From positions 5,801,135 through 5,865,134 of the forward strand of contig CM037832.1 of assembly GCA_021234535.1 (NCBI GenBank): a stretch of 64,000 nt of DNA, in the 5' to 3' direction. A program made the translations under genes and the position numbers. The notes beneath the pieces were generated by a model. The model saw nothing but the letters and a program-made list of their open reading frames with translations, was not told the origin of the DNA and ran no database searches. The DNA comes from Stichopus chloronotus (Eukaryota > Echinodermata > Holothuroidea > Aspidochirotida > Stichopodidae). Shown piece by piece: positions 22,422-36,893 of the stretch (position 1 is the stretch's first letter; each line of letters starts with the position of its first letter).

Positions 22422-25400
22422 TGCCTTAAAGGGCACTCTGAGAAAAGGAAAGCAGTAGGGGAGAGAGATAATTGTCTAAAATTGTCTTAAAAAATTTTAT
22501 GTGTAGCAAATGCACGTTTTGTCAAAAAGGCAGAGTATCTAGATATTTGGACCAAAAATATCAGGGAAATGCTCTTCATGTACTCCATACATACAAAGAT
22601 ATCAGTGTCAATTTTTGTTCGTGTTAAACAGTATCGCAGAGTTTGCACCTACAAGTTGTTATAAGGCACAATGTGACCACCCTCAGCTGAAAGTAGATAC
22701 GGTATGCTAGAAATTACTATAACAAATCAATTCCTGAATCTGTTAGTTTCACCATGAACAACTCACATCCATTTTGGTTTTAACAGGCCATTGGGAACTT
22801 TACCTTGACTCTACTGCTTCATAATATTTGTATCTATTTGAAATTGGTTTTACATCTTAATCTCTCGTGGAACTGCACCATATTAGGTTTGTTTACAATG
22901 TTCACAAAATTGTAACATAGGTGACACACTCTTACACATACTTTAGAGGAAGTACAAACCATATGAAAATAAACAGTCAGCATAAAACACATAACAATTC
23001 TATTTGAGAGAGTTTACATGAAACGGTAGTTGCTATTTTATTTTCAGATTCTATTAGGGTGGAAGCATTGTGTTTACAGAAAGAGTAAACAAAACAAGAA
23101 CTGACCCTGATCGTCCATATCTGTCCATATTCTGTCCATATTCCTGTATGCAGTTATTAGTGTTTGCCTCGTCCAAAATTCAGACACGGGGTGCTCTACG
23201 TCCATAATAGGCCGTAGTACCTAGGTACCTGAAAATACATCTTCTGTTAGACTTGAGTTCATTGGGAAATCGTAATGAGGTATTTTACTGCATTATTACA
23301 ACTTTATGTACCTTACACAGGATATCAGCATGACAATGAAGTTGTTCTTAGTTGTATACATGCTGAAGATTGTCACAGTACGATTACATCGTTAAAAACT
23401 TGGATCGAGGTAGCAATTTCAAAACCAACATTGGGTATCCGGGTACTTTGACATCCGATGCAAACTCTATATAGTAACTCTAGTCGGTGATCTTTATGTA
23501 ATAGAGAGTCAAGCACATCTCCCGGACTTGCAAATTGTCGACTTTTCATTTAATCTAGATTCATGTTCTGAAGGTGCTATGATGCATAACATTCTTGTAT
23601 CACATCGTTTTCAAATCTGCCAGTCAGTTTTTACCTTTAATATAACATAACCAAATCACATTTTACATTGTCTTAGTCTTATTTTGATTATGTACTTTCT
23701 CATCTTCCCTGTTTATTTCTAACCACACTACCCCACTCCCACCTTCCCTCCTAGCCTGATTTATGTTTATACGTAGTCCTTCCACCAGTCACTGTACTAC
23801 TATATTGGAGTACATTCTGGCGGATTTCAATCATCACTCCGTGTAGGACCCTCTGGTATTTATCCTCACTCCAAGTGACCATGCTCATGATATGGTCCAT
23901 TTCATATGGGTTCGTGGACCGTTACAGACGTGCATGGACCATGCACTGATGAGGTCTATTGCAATTGTCACGCTTGGGTGCTGTCGCACAGGACAACCTG
24001 TTGCACTAAGTGGTCATGAAAGTAGTATCTCACACAATGTTTGAACTCGTTGTCTACCGACGTGTTAAGAAATCGATGAACCTAGACCAACTTGAGGAAC
24101 ACTGTGTATGATGACAATAGATCCAAGGAATGTTTGTAGTGAACTATCGATTTTACTTGGTACTTCCAAACAAGAAATTCCAAACAAGTTACTTTTGTGT
24201 AACACAATGGCCATTGTTGTTAAATGTCTCACCCGGGATAGTTATTGGTCTTAACTAGAAGTTAGAGGACACGGGGAATATTAAAAAAAACCAGGAGGAA
24301 TAGAGACCCGAACTGAGACCGATTGAAATGAGCAGAGACGAGCAAATGAAAGATGCTATCCTATACGCTCTTGATGTTTTGGTAAACGTTAGACTTAGAA
24401 TTTGACTGCCTGCTCCAGTGAGGAATTTATCAGGATCGGTTTGGTTTAGTCGTTTGATGGAGTGATGTCTCATTGGTGTATGCTGTGAATCATTTTGTCC
24501 GACCTTTAACACAGGTAGGTGAGTAACGTTCTTGGTATCATGCATGGCAAATGTGGCCAATCCGATCTATTGACAAGAATATTAGCCAGCATTACACCGT
24601 AAAATGTATATGCACTAGAAAGACCGTTAATTAAGGTGCTCAATTAGGTTAGTAGGCCTAGTTATGTTCAATAGCTTAACTGTTACGTATTGGCAAACCT
24701 CCATCCAAATAGCGACTTTTGATCACACGTTACCGGACTATGATGAGGTTGGGCATGGGTAAAATAGTCTTTGGTAACAAGCGATAAAATCCCTCGAAGC
24801 CGGTTACATTAATTTGTTCACTGCATTTCATCGGTAAGTTCCACTGACAAAAGGAAACAGGTTATTGCCTATGGTGGGTAGATTTATCGGCCTAATATGG
24901 TATAATAAACCCGATCGACGCGCGGTTTCCGTTATCGGGAATCTTGCAATGGAATTGTTGCTATGGAAAATGAATGCTTACATTGCATGCAGGATCCACA
25001 CAGTCAGACGAAAACATTCATCTTCGGGTTAACAAAATCATCAATGAAAAGTCAGAATTAAAATTTTACATTGGTCATTAGATGACAAGAAAATATTATT
25101 TATCGGTGAGAGGGAAAGGGGATGGGGGTTACTATATATACGATAATAACTATACTTGGAAGTACGTCAAAGAATGCCCTTAATATTACGTAAAACTTTC
25201 CGGGGGGGGGGGGGTTGTCGAGGTTCCAGTGGAGGGATTAACTAAGTAAGAAGAGATGTACGATGTTTCCAGTAACAGGTTAGGTTATTGTATGATTCAA
25301 ACTACGGTTGTGGACATCATAACGACATTTATTATGTCAGCATACTGATAATTTTAACGAAATAACAGGATCATCTTTATCTTTCCGTTATGATCCCCAC

Positions 25401-27551
25401 TTTTGTAGTATACATGCATCTCACTTATAGACGGAAAATCGAACCACCCATTTGTCGATTAATTTCTTACAAGTTGATACTGAATCTGTTTCCCAATGAA
25501 ATATCTTGTTTCCGGTGAAGCTTGTTGTTCTCATGTCGATTGAATCTGCCATTGACAATTTCCAGTGATATATGTCCTTCAACCCTAGGTATATACAGTA
25601 ACGCACGTTGTTTATATTTCTGTTCCTCAGTAAGTTTTGAATGACACTGGAGGCGTATAAGGGACGATCAAAGTCAGTAAGTATTATTTGCTTTTATTTC
25701 AAGTTGATGATGAAGACATTTTGAATGGGTGCAATATTCATTTTATAATGAATTATCTGATTCATAGGACATGACGAGTCAAAACTCTCATTGATGAGAA
25801 TTACATTTTTTAATTTGTATTTATCATTGCCCGTCGTATACGAAAAAGTGAATTTTTAAAAGTAAACAACTGTGATGTCGTCATTGTACATTTGTTACAT
25901 GATATTAACTATTATTGTTGCTTTTATTTGAAGGTGGGGGTGTTCTTATTGGCAAACAACCTATACTGTTGATGCATTATTCTATCTACTACATATAGTT
26001 CACCAGAGATTCTGTGGTATGCGCAGCGCTTGTCGTCTGCCAAGTGTCACATTCTAGCCAAGGGGAAGACAGACTGTGATATTAAAATCAAAGAGGCTCC
26101 TTTCATAGATGAACTCAAACCCATAATTTCTATGCAGTTACCTCAATATGAATCACATTTGTAATTGAGATACATTCTGTTACTGTTAACTTCTCAAATT
26201 CTAGATGTTTCTTGTTATATTTCATCATTTGATGAGGAAGGTGTGAATCTTCGAAAACGTTTATGTTAATCATGTATTTTAAAGAACTGTTTCGTTGTAA
26301 TTTGCTCTTTTATAGCCTATGGTTTCACAACTGTCTTCCGAAACTCTGTCGTACTCCAAAAACGATCGTGTTTTTAATTCCATCGCATTTCACATTCGGA
26401 GCTCTGTAAAATAAACATTAGGCCTATAAAAGTAGAAAGGTAACGACAGTGTTTTCCAATGTGCTATACCTGCAGGGAGTTGTCATAAGAACTTATAGCA
26501 ACTTCCTGGTACCACTGTGATCGTGGTATTCCATCGCATCTACGTCCGTCTGGTCCTTTTCTGGAGGAAATTCTCATCTTCTATCGATTTGGATCTTTTA
26601 AACAGAATAAGATGGAAATTTCACCGGAATCAACTGAATGCTCAATGTGTCAAACTTTCTCCGAGACTCAGTAAGGCAATAATTGGCAACGGGTTTTCTT
26701 TAATTGTTCTAAATGCGGTCCTACCTCATTAGCTGCAGCTGTCCCCTGTTACTATGCCTTTCAGTCCCTCATTTGCCGTTTCAAGTATGAGTTTTGTAGA
26801 CCGTGGAGATTTAAGATTTCTCCATTTAGGATAAGACTCTTAATAATTTTCCTTCACTTCTGTCTCACTCGTCTCATCGCAACCCTGCACGCTCCTTTCG
26901 ATTATTCAGTATTAAAGTTGTTTAAATTTGGAACATCTTTGGTTGTGACAATATTGATTGAGGGAGAACATATTTCGGGTGATCAACAAATCTATTCGAG
27001 AGTTTGATTGCTAAATAGCTGCATAAGAGTGTCCTATTTTTCTTCCCTACTTCGCTACCCCACCTGGTCTTTCTTACAATCCGTTCTTTTCTCAAGTCAT
27101 TTTACAGGTCATTGCACACTGCCATGTGTTGTACTTGTTCTTTCATTTACAAAAAAAATGTGATTAAAATAACTGAGTGTGAGTGTGTGACTGCTGGATT
27201 AGAAAGGCTTTGATACATTTAGATTTTAAGATTTTTTTTTTTCGGTTATGTGAGGTGATGCATCCATAATCTATAAACATAATACAAAAAAAAAGACAAT
27301 AAATGAATCAAAGCAGATTATTTCAGGATATGTTCTAGCTAAATGGCAACATACAAGTCACACCGTCAAGGTATTCTAGGACCAGCTCTATTGGTCCACG
27401 TTGTTAGCATGTTACACTAGCCAAAAAAAAAAAAAAAAACTGCTCGCTAAACGAGCCACAACGAGGCTTCCAGGTATCCATAATCCTGTTCTTCAAGTTT
27501 CTACCAACACTGGCATAATTATACTACGGCTGTGTTCAAGAACGCAATATT

Positions 27552-27658
27552 CATACATACGTACATACATACATACATACATACATACATACATACATAC
27601 ATACATACATACATACATACATACATACATACATACATACATACATACATACATACAT
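27552..27658. repeat. (CATA)n tetranucleotide microsatellite
   Basis: About 26 uninterrupted CATA units apart from one CGTA near the start. It creates a spurious open frame rich in Tyr-Ile-His-Thr. Confidence 0.97.
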
Positions 27659-29467
27659 GGGAAGAATCCTCAACTCCTACTGGCTCACTTCAAGTCAGGT
27701 GACCGTGCGTCATCCGATGATAAACCACGGGGATAAACCACGGTCAATCACCTTCGGATGAATACAATAATACCATAGATCAGCAGAGTTTTTTTTTCAG
27801 TTTGCTATATTTTACACAAAACAATGGCTAATACAGTATTACTAGTAGAGATAGTGAAATAACGGTCGGTGGGAGTTTCTAAACCTCACGTTACCTAGAG
27901 CAGTAGGCCAGACCTATAGGGTCTAAGAAGCTGAAAAGTAAAATGTCAATGTACGTAAATTTACGTAACAACAACACAGTAATAATGTCAGTGGTGATTC
28001 TTCTAAACGGTATTCTTACCTCTCTAAATTTGTCTCTGAATTGTGTCGGCGACAGCTTATTCATCATATTTGAACACCTTTGAAAGTTTGATAGCCCACC
28101 GGAATTAGCTTTCCTTCTTTGTCGATTCTACGGTGGAGTCCAAAAACAATTCGTTGTGCAAGAAAAAGTTAGAGGACTAAGGACTGCCATCCATCGCCAT
28201 CTTACAGGGTCTCCATACAACCGCCAGATTAATATCCTCCAAAGCACAAATAATGTATTTAGGCCTATTAATAGGCCAGTGCTCTACATGGTGAAAATAT
28301 TTAACAGGCCTCGACTGCGTTATCACAAACCATTCATCATTAAAGTGATCTTACAGCAATGTTTGACAGTAACGATTTGGCCATGTGTAATCCTTCTTCG
28401 TTAAACCTTGTATAGGAGAGGCCTAGTTCCAAAATTTTGCGTAAAACTCACACAGTCATATGGCAAAGTAGGGTCTGCACACATCAATTCTTCCAGTTAC
28501 GACTGCTGTTAGGGCTGAGAGTGAGACATCGAACATGTCCAAGCCTTCTCGAAATGTATATTCAATAAATACGTAACTGTCTTTAACCAAAATCCGTCTA
28601 GTCATAGTACCCACTCTCGAGGGTTAATGCTATCGCTGGATGCACTCCGGCTGCGCCATCGTGTATAGCTTGCATTAACATCCGACCGTGCATTGTCCTA
28701 TACAGTCAATACACGGACCAACGTTGATTAACCTTTCAATTCTACCGAAGTGTTTATGCACAACATACCCCACAACAAATTACCGAAGCATGCAAGAATT
28801 ACATAGTGTCACCTTAAATTTACACATCACAGTTTACACAAAAAAGTAGAAAAAAAAAAAAACGAAACAAGAATTAATATATGGTGTTCTTATTCAAAAC
28901 TCTTCTGGTGCGCCGCTCGAAAAAACGATGGTGGCGCTCCCTTCAGAGAGTCTTTCCACAATTCCCAGCCTCCTTTTCTAAAATCATGGGTTCTCCAATA
29001 CTTTAAGCGGTTTTGCTTGAAAAGGTCTGGGTTAGGGTAGTTTAGAATAAAGTAATATTAATGGAGAATAGTTTTATCAGTTTGAAATGAAATGTACCAT
29101 ATGAAAATAATTTGTCCGTCATTGATTCCGTTTCTCATTAAAGTAAATAAGTCAATATGGTTCCATCATGGTAATAATCTTTTATGATTACCCTTATGAT
29201 TACCCCCTCAGTGGCATAAGGGGGTGGGGGAGCGAGGACGATCAGGAATACATTAATGTAAATTCTCGAAAAGGATTTCGCTTCCAATGGAAATTCAGCA
29301 CCAGAATCAAGTATGGCTGCGCTAAATCTTCCTATCCTTATCGATTCTCCAGTACGAAGTCAAAGTTTCCCCATTTTTGTTTCGATTAACAGATAAACGT
29401 ATGCTGTTGTGATTTCGTATGTGTATTTACAGATGTATGTGTGTGTGCTTGTGACGCTTAGATTGTT

Positions 29468-29770
29468 ATCACAGTATCTTGAGGTAATTCCGAGAGTTCC
29501 CATATACTTGGTATGTAGATGACCCACACCAGTTTGAAGAGCCCTATTGCTTTAAGTAGATGTCAAAGGTCATCTGAGGTCACCAGAGGTCAAACACTGA
29601 GTTTTAATACTTCAACGTGGTTTTATCCACAATATCTCAAGATCGGAATCATGGATACTTTTTTATACATGGTACCGTATGTGGATGTCTCATATTAAGT
29701 ATTTGAAGCCTACCTACTTCGCAAAAGGTCAAACTAAGGTCATCAGTGATGTACTTAAACTTCATCGAGA
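29468..29770. repeat. Two-unit degenerate tandem repeat with AGGTCA half-sites
   Basis: Units start near 29468 (TTATCACAGTATCTTGAGG) and 29624 (TTATCCACAATATCTCAAG), a period of about 156 bp. Both contain ATGGATAC/ATACTTGGTA-type and AAAGGTCA blocks. The first unit carries three AGGTCA hexamers at 29567-29592. Confidence 0.6.
29567..29592 (+). promoter_or_regulatory. Three AGGTCA direct repeats with 4-bp spacing (DR4-like)
   Basis: AGGTCA at 29567, 29577 and 29587, each separated by exactly 4 bp (TCTG, CCAG). AGGTCA is the nuclear-receptor half-site and DR4 the classic thyroid hormone/LXR-type spacing. It sits inside a repeat unit 3.6 kb upstream of gene B, so regulatory use is only a possibility. 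Confidence 0.4.
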
Positions 29771-30137
29771 CCACATTGAGTGTCTGGAGGCTCTGGATCA
29801 AGTATTTCATTTTGGTTCGCTTGTCTCCTCTCAAATATTGATGCAGTTGCGGGTCACAGTTAAACGTGGAATCGCCTGTAACCTACAAGGAAGCTGTCCT
29901 ACAGTCATGCCGTAGGCCTGCCTTGACACATCATTTCAACTGTTTCTTCGTTTAATGTGCCAAATGGTTCAACTTTCCTTACAATCAATGAAATCACGCT
30001 GATAGTCTCTGCAACTCGCGGATGCTCAACGTTTGCAGTACAGTCCATACTGGGCATAAACATTTGCAATGCCATAATTAACACTTTCCACACCCACCTA
30101 CCGGCTAATAAACCTATTGTGGGAACTTGACAGTGAA

Positions 30138-30160
30138 AATGTCACACACACACACACACA
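30138..30160. repeat. (CA)n microsatellite
   Basis: A run of about ten CA units after TGAAAATGT, in the intergenic region. Confidence 0.85.
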
Positions 30161-30599
30161 TATTCACTCCACTTCAACGATCATTTATATACCTAGAACT
30201 ACTAGAATCATCACTTCACTCGCCTATCATAACAATTGTCAAAATTTGATTACTCTGCCACTGTCATCACCATGGTGATAACTTTTGACACCAACTATAT
30301 ACAGTTACTCACACGCTGCCAACTGAGCTGCCAGTGCTGTCATATTACACTATGAACTCAATATCATTATATATACTCTTCGGACAATGACAGCTGATCC
30401 TTGATCGCTACAAAGTATCACAGACAAACTCACATGTATTGCCAATACACCGCCACTGAGGCAATAACAACGCAGATAATATGTAGTCCATCACCCAAGT
30501 TGACTGGGAGGAAAAGATATTTACCCGGTAAATAAACTGAGCAAACACTGTCTCTATTGGAAACCTCTGACGCTGAAGACTTTGGATTAATTTTCCAAA

Positions 30600-30704
30600 G
30601 ATAGGCTAGGTTACACTATAGTAGTGCTCAAAACGACTGCACTACGGATCTGCTGCTGATGTTGTCAAGAGTAAAAGCCACTCGGCGGAGAATCTATTGT
30701 TCGG
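30600..30704 (+). other. Possible non-coding 5' exon of gene B
   Basis: A strong donor TTCGG|GTAAGTG at 30704/30705 has no coding frame. An acceptor-like GAAACAG lies immediately before the gene B start codon (33239). A 5' UTR exon here spliced to 33240 is plausible but cannot be shown from sequence alone; the left boundary is a guess. Confidence 0.22.
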
Positions 30705-31874
30705 GTAAGTGAAATTATGTTTTCTTTGACAAACAGTTGTCTTACTATTGTACTCTCAAGATGAAGAGGCATTCTTTCGAGTGTCGATGTGAGCAAACAG
30801 GTCTAGTCAGGATGGTGTTTTTTTTTCTCCTGTTTTTTCTTGTCTGTATTCATTAAGTGTTCAGACAATCCTTAGGCTGCTTTGTAAAAATGAACCGGAT
30901 TGTAGATAGTTGTAAAATCAATCAAGAGTCACGTTAACTTTCAGTCTCTCACGATAACTTATAAATGGCACCTGTGTTATTGACAGTTTTAGTGGTCTTG
31001 ATATATCTCGTGTTTTGAGTGTGGTACAGAACATACGTGATATGCGTGCAGGATGGAATACCCTCAAAGTAAGCAGGAGTAGAAGAAACGTTTACATCAT
31101 TAACGCTTTTTCTTCAACTTTCTCACATTACCCATTTAATATTCACCTCGTGGTGACATTGTACACAAATTCATTCAAGTGCCAGTGGTGAACATTGTAA
31201 GAGAAATGTGACTACGATACGCTCGTTAGTGTCAACATTTCCTCATGGATGTGACATCCGTGACTGCATATTTCTAACGAGGGGTTTAAAACAAATATGG
31301 AGCCCGAACTAAGATCGTGTCCTATAAATTTGTCATCTTTTCAAATACGATGAAAACAATCTGTACTAAAATGCAGAGGTTTTAAGTTTTCCAACAGTTT
31401 GATTCCAACATTTCCAAAAAGGACGTTACCACTACCAGCTGAACGGTCTAACAGGTCGCCATGTCGCCATTCCAAAACAGTACAACTTTCTCAGTCGCAT
31501 GCTATGTGTAAGGCCTAAGAATGATAATTTATTACAAGAACAAATAAACCAACACAACTTCACTGTTGTACAGGATTTTTTTTAAAGAAAAAAAAAGCAT
31601 ACACACCTTTTTCCACTGTACCATACATGTAAACACTAAAGGAGGTGTAATATGTAGAGTTATTATTCTCTCTATCATGTGATATAAAATTACGATTTAC
31701 TAAAGAGGCTATACGAATGATCTGCATTTTCTTTCAGTTAAGTATTTTTTATTAAAACAACCTCATGTTTAAAGAAAAAGAAAGTCTTGTGCAAATATCA
31801 GAAGAAAATGAGTGTAAAGTACATAGTTGAACATATTCCACTCTAATAAATGTAATGACGTACAGTTAGTACAA

Positions 31875-31922
31875 ACACACGTATGTATGTATATGTATGT
31901 ATGTATATATATATATATATAT
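31875..31922. repeat. ATGT/(TA)n microsatellite
   Basis: GTATGTATGTATATGTATG followed by about nine TA units. Confidence 0.9.
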
Positions 31923-33241
31923 GGTATATTGTGTCGCGATGGACGAACTGATGAAAATACAATCTAAGTACACTTTGTCTTTACTATCCATGCAAACCCT
32001 ACCCCTAGGGCAATTTTTTTTCGAAATTTTCTCCTTTAAATCCCCAGGGTGCATAATAATGGCTCATTTTGGTATGCTGGAGACAACTACCACGTAAAAT
32101 GTTTTAAAAAAGATTTCCCCTTTTGATTCAGTGTCATACAATCACTATCGAAGCCGAAAAAAAAACTGTGACATACGATTGTGCAGTATACGTTGCTGCT
32201 TGTGACAGGACTGTATCAAAGATATGATTGTCATGTAACGTATAAAGTTACCGCAATAAGGCATCGTGCTTACTCTGGTAGCATTCGTTAAGACCAACGA
32301 AAACTCAGAAGTATCTAACATGACTTTCACTTGGCTAACAAATCTGTCCGAAATTGTGGCTGGAAAGTCGTCGGTGACCTAACAGATCAAACCTTAAGAG
32401 TTGAAAACTACAATACCTCAAACTAGATGCTACACTTTTTACATTTTTACAGTTACATTTCTGATAAATTTGCAATTAGCAACATTGAGTATATTGTTTT
32501 CCGTCATCACCTGTTCTGAAACGACCGAACCATGTTAATCTTCCTTTAAACAGTTGATCCCATTGATGCTTACTGCTGATTTCCATCCCAGAATTACATT
32601 TTACATCATAGAATGAAATAAAAAACAATATTCACAGAAGTCAAGCTGTTAGTACCAAATACAAAAGTGGTTTTCCTTTCCAATAGCTAGGTACCATACC
32701 CACGTCAATTAACTTCCTAAACCTTGGACAAACTTATGTGGGTAATACAAAGTCATTGCAATATCTCATCATATTCGCTCATGTTTCAGATATTAAAATC
32801 TGCATTTCGTGAAACTCCTGAGCTGTATATCACATAATCAAGTTATCTTTGAAAGACTAATATGTCTCGGAGACGAAACTACCACTAGATAGCTTCAACT
32901 AGAGTCTTTACATTTGATGAAGGCATGACCATCTGCCTATTCCATATCTACTAACAAAAAATATATCTATATTACACGATGCACCGTTTGCTCCTCATTT
33001 CAATGTTTGATTTGTCTTTTTCTTTTCCCTTTCACAGACCAGCTTCATCTTGCATGCTGTGGTGTGCACTTTGCAATCCTGCGTTTCATCCCTTTAAGTT
33101 TGCAATCCCTTGTGCAAATGCAATCCGTTAATGCAATCCCTCTTTCAAAATGCTTTTCCAAAAAAGTCTGCATGCTACCTCTAATTTAACCTAAGAAATA
33201 AAAACAAAAGAAATAAAAAAAAGCTTCATTTTGAAACAGCA

Positions 33242-36200
33242 ATGGGCGAGGAGGTTCAAAGTACCTCCGTTTTCGAGATACTTGATGATGAACCGATCAG
33301 ATTAGAGGCAATTGTAGAGATGGACTCTACCTCTGTAGTACAGCATGGATATCCGATCACCGTCCGAGATAATCCTGGTATGACGTCGAGTGATCAAGTC
33401 GAAAATCCTTCGAAAGAAGTGAAAAAGGTAAGACATCTGACCAATAGAAAACCGAGAAAACTACCAGCTTTATCTTCTCCACCAGGGCTTAACGGACCCG
33501 AAGTTTCCAAAGAATCCGATACAAAGTTGTCAACGATCTTGCTACAAAATGGAAGTGCAAATGGCGGTTACCACTTGTCGAATGAGAAATTTACAGGTAG
33601 AGTCCGGAATCTGAGTAGAACCAAAGCGACGGTGGACAAGGGAGAGAAGGGAAAGAAGTTTCTCTCGAAGGCTCAGCTATTTGATCAAGGGGAAGGTGCT
33701 GCATTGCTGAGGAGAGGATTGAAAAAAAATCTTTACAAGAAAAGGGGAAAGAGGAAACTACCAAATCTGCCAGTCAATTCGATGGACATAATTGAAAAAG
33801 TTGAAGAGGCAAACAAAACATTCTTCAACGGGATAGATGAGAAGAGCGGAAGTGTCGAGCTGGATGAGAAGAGAGAATCAATCTGTTCTGAGGAAGAACG
33901 TAGCAACTCCGACGAACAGAACCTTCAGAAGTTAAGCGTCTTGTCACCAATCATAGAAGGCAGTGATGATGAAAATGGAGAACATAATGTTTCACATGAG
34001 ATAAAGGAAAATGAAACTTTTGTTAATCCAAGAACTTTCGAAGCACATTGTCATTCAGAATTTGAAGAGATTGATACGGAACATTCTCTCCCTCAAAATG
34101 TCAAAAGTGATTTGAATGATAACATAAATGACGGTCATCCTCTAGATCATCACATAGATCAAATTATTCCTTCTAATGCTGAACACTTTCCAACAAGAGC
34201 TGTGACTGGCTCACAAAACAATCGCGAAAACAATAGTGCAAGCAATGTAATATCAAGTCTTCCATTAAATCCTACTTTTAAAAGAAACATAGCTGATTTT
34301 GAAATAAACCATTGTTACAAAGCACCGGATACAAACCTAGGACAAAAGACTGTTGATCCCATTTTGACGGAGACAAAGTTCGGAGAAATATCCGAAAGAG
34401 TTGACGGGGAGAGTAAGTGCACGACTGGAAGCCTGGGGCACTCTGAACTCTCTTCAGAGTCGAGAGGGCAGGAGGAAGAATCACAAGAAGATAGACCCGT
34501 TTGTACTTTAGAAAACGCCAGGGGATACAAATTAGAAGAGAAATCAGAAGTTAGATCAGACGAGCAGCAACACGATAGGATTATGAACAGCAAAACGAAG
34601 GAGCAATTACCTGGAGGAGACTCCCCAAGAGGAGACAACCAACTCTTTCATATGCTTCTCGACGAATATGAGGATGACTTTGATGAGGAAAGTACGTCAA
34701 GGAGTATCTCGATGGCAAGCGATGGTCACGAGGGACAAAATGACCGTAATGACCAAAACTTTGAAGTTGAGGACGGGGGAGCATTGAGACAGGTAAAGCT
34801 TAGGAGGGCAGATGCCATAGAGGAGTCGGATGAGAAAGATGCAGAAGAAGATGACAAAGAAAGAAACAGCGAGATCGAGGTAATTGATGGGAAACTTAAC
34901 CACAGAAGAGAGAGATCTGAAATAATTGAAAGTAATGAGGCAGACAACTCTGAACACAACGAAGCTTCTAAAATTGGTTCAGACGCTGGACAGACAGCAG
35001 GCGAAATAAGTCCTAGGGATGACAGCAGACGCATAAACAGCCTCTCCAAAACTGAAATAAACAATGTAAATGACGAAAGTATAGACAATGCATATGGGGA
35101 AGTGGGTATGGAAAAAGAAATGACAGGAACAAACTCGGCATCAAGTATGCCTGGTAATGACGTAACTGACTCAACCAGTAATAGGTACATTGAAGAGCAA
35201 TACGTCAGGGACGTGAAAGAAATCTCAGCGACAGGAAGGCAAGGCAGTGGTGACACGTTACATGCAGACGAAGGAGGAGGTTTGTCGATACAGCTAGAGC
35301 GAAGTGGCATGCACATGACCATGACTGATGAGGCCAATTCTGTTCAAAGAAATTTGTCATTTACAGAAATGGACCATGATACCAACGAAACAACCGTCGA
35401 CAGTGGAGTTCTGAATGATAAACCAAACTTAGACCCTAAAGCAAACAATAGAGTTCAACCAAGATCAGATGCGGTGCGTCAAGGTTCTGTTCTTGTGACG
35501 AAAACGAATGAACAAAAGAAAGAAACAACAAATTGCTCCAACTCGGGAATCCCTCACGTTATGTTGAATAAGATTAACTCTGGGAGTGACGTAACCAACA
35601 AGGACGGGTCTATTCCCATATCAAAACAAGTACAAAGGCAACCTACGTCAGCCAAGAGTCGTACATTGATAGAAACAGATGGTACATTTACCTATGAGGA
35701 TAACGAGTCACTTAACAAAGAAGACTTGACGCATACTTTGAACGTCTCATCTACAACGTCACCTTCAGTAAATGCTTTATTTAATGACACTGATGAACAC
35801 CACAATGAGATTTTACCTGTTGAATTTTCAGGAGAAATGTTGAAATCAACGACATCAGGGACGCAGAAGAGTAATGAAGGTAGGAAGATACAAACCTTGC
35901 AAACTAGTCAAGAAAAAAAAAATAATAATGACCAAAAATCAAAAGGAAGTAACTCAAATGCAAATGTGAATGAAACTGAAAGAGAAACATACTTCGAGAG
36001 CTATTCAGATGAACACTTTCAAAAGAAATTGGAAATGTCCTCAGGGAAAAACAGCAACGATCACAGGATCGAGCAAGACATAGATAAAACCAAAACAGAC
36101 AGAAATTTAGATGGCAAAGGATCTGCTTCTGAACAAATTCTTCACAATCAAAGTGAGAAAGGGAGGATTACACTTCAAGGTGATAGCCAGCAAGGAAAAC

Positions 36201-36893
36201 GTCTCAAACTAGATTCTCAGGAATATTTGCAAGAAACTCAAGAACCGCTAACTGGATCACAGGATGTGGAGACTATGAGAGGGCATCAAGATGGCGATCC
36301 TCAGAATGATTCGAAAGCTAACAAGGGAGTAATTAGTGACAGTCCATCTATGAGGCCAAGAAAATCAGGGCTCAAAGCTAGCCACGGAGACACGAAAGAT
36401 GATCACCCACCATCGAATAATGTCGAGTTAAAGGAGACTGAAACAAACACATGGAAAGCAGGTGAGAAAAATGCTGAGAATAAAACTCCAGATGCTAAAT
36501 TTGATTTTGCAGAAAGAATATCTGAGACTGATGGCGCAAAAGCGAACGTTGATATGCCTTTGTTAGAAAACGAAGTATCTACTATCAATACAGGCTTGCA
36601 TTCTGTAGATGTTAAAGTTAATATCAATGATAACGTTACCACACCCGAAATGGAATCCAAGGAGCCAAGAAAAAGAGTCATTTATAAGAAAAGGGAGAAT
36701 GGGATTGCTGTAAATGGACAGCAGCGTCACCATAGCGACAGTACCAACAGACACGAGGGGCACAGTTGTCCAAGGGAGCTGAGACGTCTAGAACGACTAA
36801 AAGAACAACAGATGAGTGAAAAGGAGGTTACCGTTGAACAGAAGAAAGGTCAGGAAAGCGAGACTTTAGAAGACCAATCCATACTCACAGAGG
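33242..36893 (+). CDS. Gene B exon 1 (coding): giant acidic N-terminal exon
   Basis: ATG at 33242 is preceded by GAAACAGCA and opens MGEEVQSTSVFEILDDEP. The exon runs 3652 bases; the frame stays open to a donor GAGG|GTAGGT and stops six bases inside the intron. Composition is dominated by D, E, N, S, K, Q with few W, C or aromatics. Basic patches (KKNLYKKRGKRKLPNLP near 165-180; PRKRVIYKKRENG near 1140) alternate with acidic runs such as EESDEKDAEEDDKERN. The acidic EYEDDFDEES motif lies near 475. The long frames seen on the opposite strand here are shadows. Confidence 0.93.

Larger units (their letters stand above)
20794..33241. other. Intergenic region between genes A and B
   Basis: About 12.4 kb with no convincing coding exon on either strand. 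It holds a double hairpin (22170-22244), an AATAAA candidate for gene A (22416-22421), a 13-G run (about 25202), a CATA microsatellite (27552-27658), an AGGTCA-bearing two-unit repeat (29468-29770), short CA and TA repeats, and the presumed promoter and 5' UTR of gene B. Confidence 0.6.

Noticed and set aside
24255..24560. 101-codon open frame on the - strand with one hydrophobic stretch
   Set aside because: No recognisable domain, no splice context and no neighbouring exons.
27401..27736. 111-codon open frame with Tyr-Ile-His-Thr repeats
   Set aside because: It is a translation of the CATA microsatellite.
34726..35337. 203-codon open frame on the - strand, Ser/Leu-rich
   Set aside because: It is the antisense shadow of the acidic gene B exon 1; no independent signal.
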